From assembly GCA_020435185.1 (NCBI GenBank), contig JAGRAA010000082.1, positions 1 through 20,242 of the forward strand: a DNA stretch of 20,242 nt. The letters run 5' to 3'. Numbering within the stretch: position 1 is the first letter of the stretch; each line of letters opens with the position of its first letter. The notes under the pieces were generated by a model, which worked only from the letters and a program-made list of their open reading frames with translations, was not told where the DNA came from and searched no databases. This stretch comes from Bdellovibrionales bacterium (GTDB taxonomy: Bacteria > Bdellovibrionota > Bdellovibrionia > Bdellovibrionales > UBA1609). Positions 14,670 through 20,242 of the stretch are shown here, in pieces. The translations under genes and the position numbers were made by a program.

Positions 14670-15259
14670 AAATGATTTTATTTTGCATTTCAATTTTCTT
14701 GTGTGTTTCGCAAGCAAACGGAGGTGAAATTATGGCTACAGCCGAAGATGTAATTAGGATAATGGATCTAAAGCCATTGCCTGAAGAAGGTGGATATTAT
14801 CGAGAAACCTATCGAAGTAACTATGGACGAAATACGGCGCAAACATTTGGAACAGGTGGAGCCTCAGAAAGAGACCTATCCACTGCAATTTACTATTTAG
14901 TTTCCGAAGGAAGTTTTTCAGCTATACATAGAATTACCAGCGACGAAATTTTTCATTTTTATAGTGGTGATCCAATTGAGATGCTACAAATTGATGAAAA
15001 TGGCAAAATGACCATTACAATTATGGGGTCCGACGTTTTAAATGGCGAGGTTCCTCAAGTTGTTGTCCCAAGAGGTGTATGGCAGGCTCTTAGGCTTGTT
15101 GATGGTGGAAAATGGGCACTTTTGGGAACTACAGTTTCACCAGGTTTTGAGTTTGAAGACTTTGAAGTTGGCACAAGAAAACAAATGCTAGAAGCATTCC
15201 CACAACATAGAGAAAACATCATTAGATTTACAAGGGATGAACATGAAAAGGCTCACTAA
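14666..15259 (+). CDS. DUF985 (cupin_5) protein with an N-terminal signal peptide
   Basis: A 197-residue cupin. The DUF985 core begins at residue 23 (MATAEDVIRIMDLKPLPEEG) and includes GGYYRETYRS, the metal-site region IHRITSDEIFHFYSGD (His/Glu ligands), and VVVPRGVWQALRL. Most DUF985 proteins start at the equivalent of residue 23 and are cytoplasmic. Here 22 more residues precede it, with a typical signal sequence (MKMILFCISIFLCVSQANG), so the long form should be exported to the periplasm. A very good SD stands before the internal ATG at 14732, so a short cytoplasmic form is also possible. The gene overlaps the regulator (ATGA) and the kinase (TAATG), placing it inside a two-component operon; a role as ligand-binding partner of the kinase sensor domain is inferred only. 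Confidence 0.85.
   Translation: MKMILFCISIFLCVSQANGGEIMATAEDVIRIMDLKPLPEEGGYYRETYRSNYGRNTAQTFGTGGASERDLSTAIYYLVSEGSFSAIHRITSDEIFHFYSGDPIEMLQIDENGKMTITIMGSDVLNGEVPQVVVPRGVWQALRLVDGGKWALLGTTVSPGFEFEDFEVGTRKQMLEAFPQHRENIIRFTRDEHEKAH
14720..14734 (+). promoter_or_regulatory. strong internal ribosome binding site for a short cupin form
   Basis: GGAGGTGA (14720-14727) followed after 4 nt by ATG (14732-14734), in frame with the cupin. It is the closest match to a consensus SD in the window and precedes the residue where DUF985 proteins normally begin. It decides between, or allows both, exported and cytoplasmic products. Confidence 0.6.
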
Positions 15260-17070
15260 TGACGTTTTCAAGAAAGGTCTTTTTTGCAGTTCTTGTAACT
15301 ACATTAGTTGTTGGGTCTGCAATCATTTTAACTACCTTTAGATATGTAAGAGAGCAAACTTCAGAAACATTTGTTTCTCGATACACTGTTTTTTCAAAGG
15401 TGTTGGGTGACACTCTTACTCGTTTAGACCTACAAACAGAATCTCTCATGCTTAATGCCGCACAAGTAGTAAGCGGATTGGATGCTGAGAAAGGTCTGTT
15501 GTCTACAGAAGAACTAAAAGATATCCGTTCTCAGCTCAATGTTACTCATATATTTGTAGTCGATTCCGCAGGAAACTTTATTAGATCAACAAATGAAGAC
15601 CCGAGCCTTATTCCAAACGCCTATTCGTTTTGTCCAGCATATGAAAATATGATAGTTGGTGATGTTAAAACGGATTCTACGCCCATCATTCACCCACAGC
15701 CTGAACCAAAGCCCTACAAATTTTTGTTTGTTCCTAATAGATCTCGCACTAGGCTTTTAGAAGTTGGAGTGCGAATTGATTTTATCGCAAAAACTTTAAC
15801 AGAAGCTTTGGGATCTGACCCAAACGTATTATCAATGGCAGTTTATGATCCGAATGGAACTTCATTTGGGTCATTCACCGCCAAAGAATACAAATTTATT
15901 GAAAAGAAGATTAGTATTCCAGAGGTATTACCTGCGGTTGTAGATGACGGTAATACATTTAGAGTTTACACGAAAGTAACATCGAGCCATCCCAAGTGTT
16001 GTCAGTGTGATATATCTGGGACATCAAAAAATGGTGAATACTACTATGTATTAGAGTCTGTAGTTTCAAAGCATGAGTTATCGGCTCTAATGGCAAAAAC
16101 AAAGACAATATTCATTACTTTAGGTCTTGCCATAATTTTATTGTCTGCATTTTTTGGAAAATTCTTAGTTGGAAAACTTGTTAGAAACATTGAGCTTGCT
16201 GCTGAAAAAATTAGAGCCATTCGTCGGGGTGATGATGTTGAGGGGCGATTAAACATCAAAGGCAATGATGAGGTTGCTTTTTTAACTAAGGAATTTGATG
16301 GATTGTTAGACGAGCTTAATGAGTCGCAAAAGAAGGTTGTTGAATCCGAAAAAGTAGAAGCAAAAGTTCAACTTGCCCGTGAGGTAGGCCACAATATCCG
16401 TTCTCCAATTATAGCTATTGAAATGATGTTGCCGACAATGTTTGGCCTGCCAAAACAAGCTAAGAACGTACTAAAAAATGCTGTTCAAGAAATCAAATCG
16501 TTGTCGGAAAAATTATCTGAAACAAATAAAGAATTTGTCTTAGATATGAAAGGACAGCAAGCGGAAAACAACTTGGTATTGCTCCCAGTTCTTGTCGATG
16601 AAGTAGTACAGCAGAAAAAAATTGAGTACTCTGGGAATTTAGATTTAGCGATTGAGTTTAAGAATAAATGTAAAATTAGCGAAGGTTTTGTAACGATTGC
16701 TCCTTCAGAGCTTAAATCGGTTATCTCAAATTTAATAAATAATGCAGTTGAGGCGTATGGCTCTTCTGGTGGTGTGATATCAGTTGAAGTGGAAAGTTCA
16801 AACAGTTCATGTCTCGTTACAATATCTGATAGTGGGATGGGAATACCAAAGGAATACATTGGTCGATTAGGAAAAGAAAAAATTACTTTTAAAGGTGGCT
16901 CAGGTAGAGGTTTAGGGCTGCCCCATGCTGTAGATTTTGTTGAAGAGAACAGTGGCAAACTAGTAATAAAGTCTGAAATTGGAGTGGGTACAAAAGTTAC
17001 AATAACTTTGCCTCGCTTTAAAGAGGATGAGTCTAATTTGGAAAATATAAATTATGAGAGTTTAATATGA
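15259..17070 (+). CDS. membrane sensor histidine kinase, partner of the NtrC-type regulator
   Basis: A 603-residue inner-membrane kinase: TM1 at about 7-27, a periplasmic sensor domain of about 250 residues with a Cache-like layout (VTHIFVVDSAGNFIRST; LSMAVYDPNG), TM2 at about 283-306, a HAMP linker (about 306-360), the phospho-acceptor H378 in REVGHNIRSP, and the ATPase domain with N-box NLINNAVEAYG (from about 491), G1 DSGMGIP (from about 524) and G2 GGSGRGLGL (about 545-553). It should autophosphorylate H378 and phosphorylate D54 of the regulator encoded two genes upstream. Odd: the periplasmic part contains a SHPKCCQCD cluster (His plus three Cys) that could bind metal or respond to redox. 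The H-box variant HNIRSP resembles kinases of Bdellovibrio and relatives. The start overlaps the cupin stop by 1 nt; the end overlaps the next gene by 4 nt. Confidence 0.92.
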   Translation: MTFSRKVFFAVLVTTLVVGSAIILTTFRYVREQTSETFVSRYTVFSKVLGDTLTRLDLQTESLMLNAAQVVSGLDAEKGLLSTEELKDIRSQLNVTHIFVVDSAGNFIRSTNEDPSLIPNAYSFCPAYENMIVGDVKTDSTPIIHPQPEPKPYKFLFVPNRSRTRLLEVGVRIDFIAKTLTEALGSDPNVLSMAVYDPNGTSFGSFTAKEYKFIEKKISIPEVLPAVVDDGNTFRVYTKVTSSHPKCCQCDISGTSKNGEYYYVLESVVSKHELSALMAKTKTIFITLGLAIILLSAFFGKFLVGKLVRNIELAAEKIRAIRRGDDVEGRLNIKGNDEVAFLTKEFDGLLDELNESQKKVVESEKVEAKVQLAREVGHNIRSPIIAIEMMLPTMFGLPKQAKNVLKNAVQEIKSLSEKLSETNKEFVLDMKGQQAENNLVLLPVLVDEVVQQKKIEYSGNLDLAIEFKNKCKISEGFVTIAPSELKSVISNLINNAVEAYGSSGGVISVEVESSNSSCLVTISDSGMGIPKEYIGRLGKEKITFKGGSGRGLGLPHAVDFVEENSGKLVIKSEIGVGTKVTITLPRFKEDESNLENINYESLI

Positions 17071-17297
17071 CAATTGAGCAAGAGTGGTTTACCACAGAAG
17101 AAGCCGCTGAGTATCTTCGGATAAGTCCTGCATCACTTAGAAACATGACAAGTAATGGTCTGATGCCTTATTACAAGATAGGTAAAAGAAATCGATACCT
17201 TAAAGAAGAGCTTAAAAAATTATTAATGACCCAGAAAAGAGGGCCCAAAAATGAGTCTTCAGAAAAGATAGTTAGCCGCTGGGGCAACTATTTTTAA
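17067..17297 (+). CDS. excisionase-like helix-turn-helix protein (second copy type)
   Basis: A 76-residue DNA-binding protein whose start overlaps the kinase stop (ATGA). WFTTEEAAEYLRISPASLRN forms the HTH, and YKIGKRNRYLKEELKKLL the wing and closing helix, the excisionase/HTH_17 pattern. It is only distantly similar to the HTH protein at 2357, so it is not a recent duplicate. Its position directly after the kinase is uncommon for two-component operons and suggests the operon's output includes regulation or excision of a mobile element; this is inference. Confidence 0.78.
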   Translation: MTIEQEWFTTEEAAEYLRISPASLRNMTSNGLMPYYKIGKRNRYLKEELKKLLMTQKRGPKNESSEKIVSRWGNYF

Positions 17298-17300
17298 TAA

Positions 17301-17912
17301 ATGAGAATATATGGAATGAAAAAAGACCTTACGAGAAAACTTAATGTAGAAATAGATTTGGGTATCACTAAAGAAACCCAAGTAGTTTATTTGCTTGCGG
17401 GTATTCGTAAAATACTAGAGCAGTCAGAAGATTCAATGAATTTCGGTCACCTCAAGTTCTACTGCGATTGGGTACTTCACTCTCGATTAACGGGACCTCC
17501 AGCCCGCAAGGTTGTACAAATACTAGAAGACATTTACAAATGTATGAAAAAAAATGAGCGTGTACCGGATCAAACAGATGCAATGCTTCTCATACAATTT
17601 GAACTTCTTAAACAAGAACTTTCCGCTTTTCTACAAAAATTCGATCTTAAAGACTTCACACAAAGTACAAATGCTTGGGTAGTTTTCATATATCTCTACT
17701 CTAGAGTGGTTCAAGATTGTCCGTTGGAAATGCCTTCAAATGTACCATTTGATATCAAGAAAATTGTAGTCCGTTTGGAAACCGCCAAAGATTTGATCGA
17801 TGACCACTTACCCTATAAGGTGAACTGGAATTTTGAGGCGAAAGTAGATCTGCCCCCTGCTCAGTATTACATTCTCAATTCATATTCAGTGGCCGAGATA
17901 GGGCGACTTTGA
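17301..17912 (+). CDS. unknown protein, last gene of the signalling operon
   Basis: A soluble protein of up to 203 residues, with no signal peptide or membrane segment; I do not recognise it. It looks mainly helical, with a notable segment FGHLKFYCDWVLHSRLTG near residues 48-65 and a second helix pair around 97-140. Two in-frame starts are possible: ATG at 17301 (3 nt after the previous stop) and ATG at 17316 (MKKDLTRKLNVEID); neither has a clear SD, so translation is probably coupled to the HTH gene. Small HTH plus helical partner is an arrangement seen in toxin-antitoxin-like pairs, but I see no nuclease motif such as RX4-6H. It ends 16 nt from the oppositely oriented zinc-finger gene. Confidence 0.65.
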   Translation: MRIYGMKKDLTRKLNVEIDLGITKETQVVYLLAGIRKILEQSEDSMNFGHLKFYCDWVLHSRLTGPPARKVVQILEDIYKCMKKNERVPDQTDAMLLIQFELLKQELSAFLQKFDLKDFTQSTNAWVVFIYLYSRVVQDCPLEMPSNVPFDIKKIVVRLETAKDLIDDHLPYKVNWNFEAKVDLPPAQYYILNSYSVAEIGRL

Positions 17913-17928
17913 ATATACTCTTTATCAA

Positions 17929-18444
17929 TTAATATTTTTCTCTTTTTCGCTTTTCTCTGACTCGATATAAAGAGCCACAAGACTTAGAGCACCACTTTCT
18001 ATTTGGTAGTCCAATAAAAAACTTTCTACAATCCTCAAGATGACAACGTTTTAAATTTTCTAAGGCTCCAATCGCAAGTAAATGAGAAATCACATAAGCA
18101 GTTTTTAAATCCGGATGTTTTAAGCTGGTGGCATCAGCGACTTCTCTCCAGTAAGGCGGCCCTTTTTTTGAGTGCATCAATGCACGGCGATATTCGATAT
18201 GTGAAATTCGCTTGTTTAGGTCATTTACAATTTCTTTTGTGATGCCCTTTTCGACGAATTGTTCAAACCATTCATAAACAATAATGTCTGAGAGTTCTTT
18301 CCAAGATAATTTTTTGGTCTTAGTTTCTTCATTTATTACCGCTTCATTGGCCGATTTTATCAAATTTTTAACGTCATCGGCTCCCCAGCCAATAAGTTGG
18401 CCCTCCTGAAAGAGTAATATGGGTCCGTGTTGCGCTTTTTTCAA
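17929..18444 (-). CDS. protein with C-terminal CGNR-like zinc finger
   Basis: A 171-residue protein starting at TTG (18444-18442) with AAGGGGG placed 7 nt upstream. The C-terminal 40 residues carry C134, C139, C152 and C156 in LKRCHLEDCRKFFIG and RKWCSKSCGSLYRVREKRK. This is close to the CGNR zinc-finger pattern (C-x4-5-C, then RRWCS-x3-CGNR) though the final block reads CGSLYR. The preceding part (about 1-130) is predicted helical and lacks known motifs; full-length CGNR proteins also have a helical N-terminal domain. Such proteins are putative nucleic-acid binders or stress regulators. It is transcribed divergently from the CoiA-like gene, with 81 nt between starts. Confidence 0.65.
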   Translation of the reverse strand: MKKAQHGPILLFQEGQLIGWGADDVKNLIKSANEAVINEETKTKKLSWKELSDIIVYEWFEQFVEKGITKEIVNDLNKRISHIEYRRALMHSKKGPPYWREVADATSLKHPDLKTAYVISHLLAIGALENLKRCHLEDCRKFFIGLPNRKWCSKSCGSLYRVREKRKREKY

Positions 18445-18451
18445 AAAATAG

Positions 18452-18512
18452 CCCCCTTGAAGGTGTTACGGGTTTTATGTTCATATCACGTTACATCTCC
18501 CGATCAAGGGGG
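18452..18512. repeat. inverted repeat between the divergent zinc-finger and CoiA-like genes
   Basis: CCCCCTTGA (18452-18460) and TCAAGGGGG (18504-18512) are perfect 9-bp inverted copies separated by 43 nt. Each copy provides a G-rich SD-like sequence in the leader of one of the two divergent genes. They could be paired operator half-sites, or simply two similar leaders. Confidence 0.5.
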
Positions 18513-18525
18513 AATGGGAGGTAAA

Positions 18526-19383
18526 ATGAAATTTGCGCTTATAGACGGAGAAAAAAGAGAGGCAGAAAGAGGAATAAATGGAGTTTGTCTGGGTTGTGGG
18601 CAACTAATGCGCCCAGTATGCGGGGCAATTAGAGTAAGACATTGGCGGCACAAAGTGGATTGTGATTGTGACCACTGGTGGGAAAATGAGACTGAATGGC
18701 ATAGAGAATGGAAGGGCTATTTCCCCTCAGAATGGCAGGAGGTCAGGCATAAAGACTATGCCACTGGTGAATGGCATATTGCAGACGTTAAAACAGATAG
18801 AGGTTATGTTCTTGAGTTTCAGCACTCTTTTTTAAAGTCAGAAGAGCGTAAGGCTCGCAACGATTTTTACGGAGAAAATCTTGTTTGGGTTGTAGATGGG
18901 ACGAAAAGGAAAAAGGATAGATCAAGTTTTGATGCTGCATTAAAAGAGACGAAACAAATGATACCAAACACTTCGATAGTTAAACTTTCCGCTTTTGTTG
19001 GGGATTGTCCTTTATTGCGGGATTGGTCTGATTGTAATGTGCCAGTGTTTTTTGATTTTGGTTCTGATGTTCCTTTGTGGTGTCTTATGCCAAAAACAGC
19101 AAAAAAGTCTCAATACATTTTTCCGTATCTACGACAAAATTTTATTTCTCTTCATAATGGTTTGTTGAATGGAAAATGTTTTTCCGATTTTAATACTCTC
19201 TTGTTTAGCAAAATCTTTGCACATGAAAATCCTGAATTGGTAGTTGCGGCTAAGCACAGTCAAATTCAGTCAAAACAGCCGCCCATTGTTAGGCGGCAGA
19301 TTATGGTTCCTCGGCTTAGTCTGAGAGATCTGAACTATTTGGTGCGCCCTCCGAGACGACAGTTCAAAAAATATAGAAAGTGA
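18526..19383 (+). CDS. CoiA-like (competence-protein-related) zinc-finger nuclease
   Basis: A 285-residue protein. The frame is open 33 codons further upstream, but GGGAGG (18516-18521) 4 nt before ATG 18526 fixes the start at MKFALIDGEKREAERG. Residues 21-24 (CLGC) begin a small zinc-binding region followed by HWRHK. The catalytic region follows: HREWKGYF, then HIADVKTDRGYVLEFQHS with D87, E97 and Q99, the D...ExQ variant of the PD-(D/E)xK nuclease site typical of CoiA. The C-terminal half is unlike anything I recognise and ends in a basic tail (RPPRRQFKKYRK). CoiA in Gram-positives aids recombination of incoming DNA during transformation; homologues in mobile elements could process single-stranded transferred DNA, which is inference here. 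Confidence 0.8.
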   Translation: MKFALIDGEKREAERGINGVCLGCGQLMRPVCGAIRVRHWRHKVDCDCDHWWENETEWHREWKGYFPSEWQEVRHKDYATGEWHIADVKTDRGYVLEFQHSFLKSEERKARNDFYGENLVWVVDGTKRKKDRSSFDAALKETKQMIPNTSIVKLSAFVGDCPLLRDWSDCNVPVFFDFGSDVPLWCLMPKTAKKSQYIFPYLRQNFISLHNGLLNGKCFSDFNTLLFSKIFAHENPELVVAAKHSQIQSKQPPIVRRQIMVPRLSLRDLNYLVRPPRRQFKKYRK

Positions 19384-19419
19384 AGGCTCATCGAAAATGT
19401 TGGCTGGAAAGAGTTGGTA

Positions 19420-19440
19420 TTTACATCCGATATGTGTAAA
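19420..19440. other. short dyad upstream of the exported membrane-protein gene
   Basis: TTTACA (19420-19425) and TGTAAA (19435-19440) form a 6-bp inverted repeat with a 9-nt spacer, about 35 nt upstream of the next gene. No T-run follows. It could be an operator or chance in AT-rich DNA. Confidence 0.25.
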
Positions 19441-19462
19441 CTAAATCCGTAGAATGGAGGTC

Positions 19463-19474
19463 ATGCATTCCTAA
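19463..19474 (+). promoter_or_regulatory. three-codon mini-ORF with strong SD just before a TTG start
   Basis: GGAGG (19456-19460 region) precedes ATG CAT TCC TAA at 19463-19474, and the real gene begins with TTG at 19476, 1 nt after the stop. The only good SD in this leader serves the mini-ORF, so the downstream gene may rely on termination-reinitiation. Confidence 0.35.
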
Positions 19475-19475
19475 T

Positions 19476-20201
19476 TTGAAATATCTAATAATATTCTTCG
19501 CTGTCATAGGATTTTCTCCATTGTCAATGGGACTTACCTGCCGAAAGCCACTTACATTCGTTGCAAAATGCAATGTTGAATCCTGCGATTCTGGCTTTTT
19601 TGTTGCACGAAAAAGTTTGGGAGACTCATGCAAAACACGTTATGATCTACCAGAAAAAGTAAAAATATATAAACTTCAGGATTTTGAGCCATCTAAAGTT
19701 GGTCTTACTAACCTTGAAGATAAATATTTATCTTTAACCTTTCGGTGGGGATCGTGGATAGCCAAAGATCCTATACGAGAATCAAAGTGTTTTAAGGTTC
19801 TAGAAAATGATAATGTTGAAGTTCTATGTGAACCAAGGGATTACGAAGTATCTTGGTTAGATTTTAACTCCTCTACAAGCATTGAAACAGTAATTGATTC
19901 CTTCAAATCTGCACAAGACGATCAAAAATTAAAATTTCTTGTTAAAAATGTACTCACATGGGTTTTTGTACTGATTTTTGGAATGTTCGTTGTTTTTAAT
20001 TTTAACAATCCAAAAATGAAGTATGTTTTAGTTATATCAACAGTAGCCTCTTTTGTAGGTTTCTTTTATGCAGCAGCACTATATCTTTCAAGATGGTATA
20101 TAATGGCTGCATTTCTAATTTTTTTGATCTCGTTTGCATCAGGAGTTGTTAAAGTAACTAAATATTTTCTACAGAAACGCAAAACAACTCAAAAAAAATA
20201 A
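19476..20201 (+). CDS. exported/membrane protein of unknown function with three C-terminal helices
   Basis: A 241-residue protein that I do not recognise. It starts at TTG with a signal peptide (about residues 1-19, KYLIIFFAVIGFSPLSMG). An extracytoplasmic domain of about 130 residues follows, with six or so cysteines (TCRKP, KCNVESCDSG, DSCKTR, SKCFKV, VLCEPR) that probably form disulfides. Three transmembrane helices come next, near 155-173, 181-203 and 206-227, and a basic cytoplasmic tail (KRKTTQKK). This layout would fit an envelope component, possibly linked to a secretion apparatus, but the context does not settle it. It is the last complete gene; 41 nt of non-coding sequence follow to the window end. 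Confidence 0.7.
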   Translation: MKYLIIFFAVIGFSPLSMGLTCRKPLTFVAKCNVESCDSGFFVARKSLGDSCKTRYDLPEKVKIYKLQDFEPSKVGLTNLEDKYLSLTFRWGSWIAKDPIRESKCFKVLENDNVEVLCEPRDYEVSWLDFNSSTSIETVIDSFKSAQDDQKLKFLVKNVLTWVFVLIFGMFVVFNFNNPKMKYVLVISTVASFVGFFYAAALYLSRWYIMAAFLIFLISFASGVVKVTKYFLQKRKTTQKK

Positions 20202-20242
20202 AACTGGTTGTACCAACGAGAAGATCTTGTTCACATGTTAGT

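Noticed and set aside
16485..16958. Open minus-strand frame of 157 codons
   Set aside because: Antisense to the ATPase domain of the histidine kinase, whose motifs are unambiguous on the plus strand.
1..20242. CRISPR array, tRNA or rRNA genes, insertion sequences, integrase, attachment sites
   Set aside because: No regularly spaced repeats, cloverleaf-like tRNA sequences, transposase motifs or tyrosine/serine recombinase motifs were found by reading both strands.

Overview
The window is AT-rich bacterial DNA, densely packed with genes that often overlap by 1-8 nt and are preceded by purine-rich Shine-Dalgarno (SD) sites. A VirB-type conjugation operon, exported proteins with signal peptides, a sigma-54 activator and a histidine kinase whose H-box begins GHNIRSP all suggest a Gram-negative host. 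The H-box style, the codon bias and several TTG starts are compatible with a Bdellovibrio/Bacteriovorax-type bacterium. That placement is a guess from general features, not a proof.

Layout. (1) 1-2017, minus strand: five genes of a leftward type IV secretion (conjugation) operon: a zinc-ribbon protein, a small unknown protein, VirB2 pilin, VirB3, and the N-terminal third of a VirB4 ATPase that runs off the left edge. (2) 2018-2356: a divergent control region with a good sigma-70-like promoter pointing right, a weaker one pointing left, and a perfect 18-nt dyad in the leftward leader. (3) 2357-13046, plus strand: one long defence operon: excisionase-like HTH, a 39-aa ORF, HsdR, HsdS, a PrrC-type anticodon nuclease, HsdM interrupted by one in-frame amber codon, a GHKL-ATPase/PD-(D/E)xK protein, and a DUF2779 protein with Cas4-like and DnaQ-like halves. 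(4) 13188-17912, plus strand: a signalling operon: NtrC-family response regulator, DUF985 cupin with an apparent signal peptide, membrane histidine kinase, a second excisionase-like HTH protein and an unknown helical protein. (5) 17929-20201: a CGNR-like zinc-finger protein (minus) divergent from a CoiA-like nuclease (plus), then an exported three-helix membrane protein.

How the parts may work together. The restriction cluster is a layered defence module carried next to conjugation genes. HsdRMS would restrict unmodified DNA. PrrC would be the guard toxin, cutting tRNA when phage disables the restriction enzyme. The two appended nuclease-type proteins are the least understood members and the best candidates for an undescribed activity. 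The amber codon in hsdM and an altered P-loop in PrrC suggest that the restriction/guard part may be decaying or recoded while the downstream genes stay intact. The signalling operon has an unusual architecture because its cupin is predicted to be made in exported and perhaps cytoplasmic forms. No integrase, relaxase, att site, tRNA, rRNA, CRISPR array or IS element is visible, so the ends of any mobile element are outside the window.
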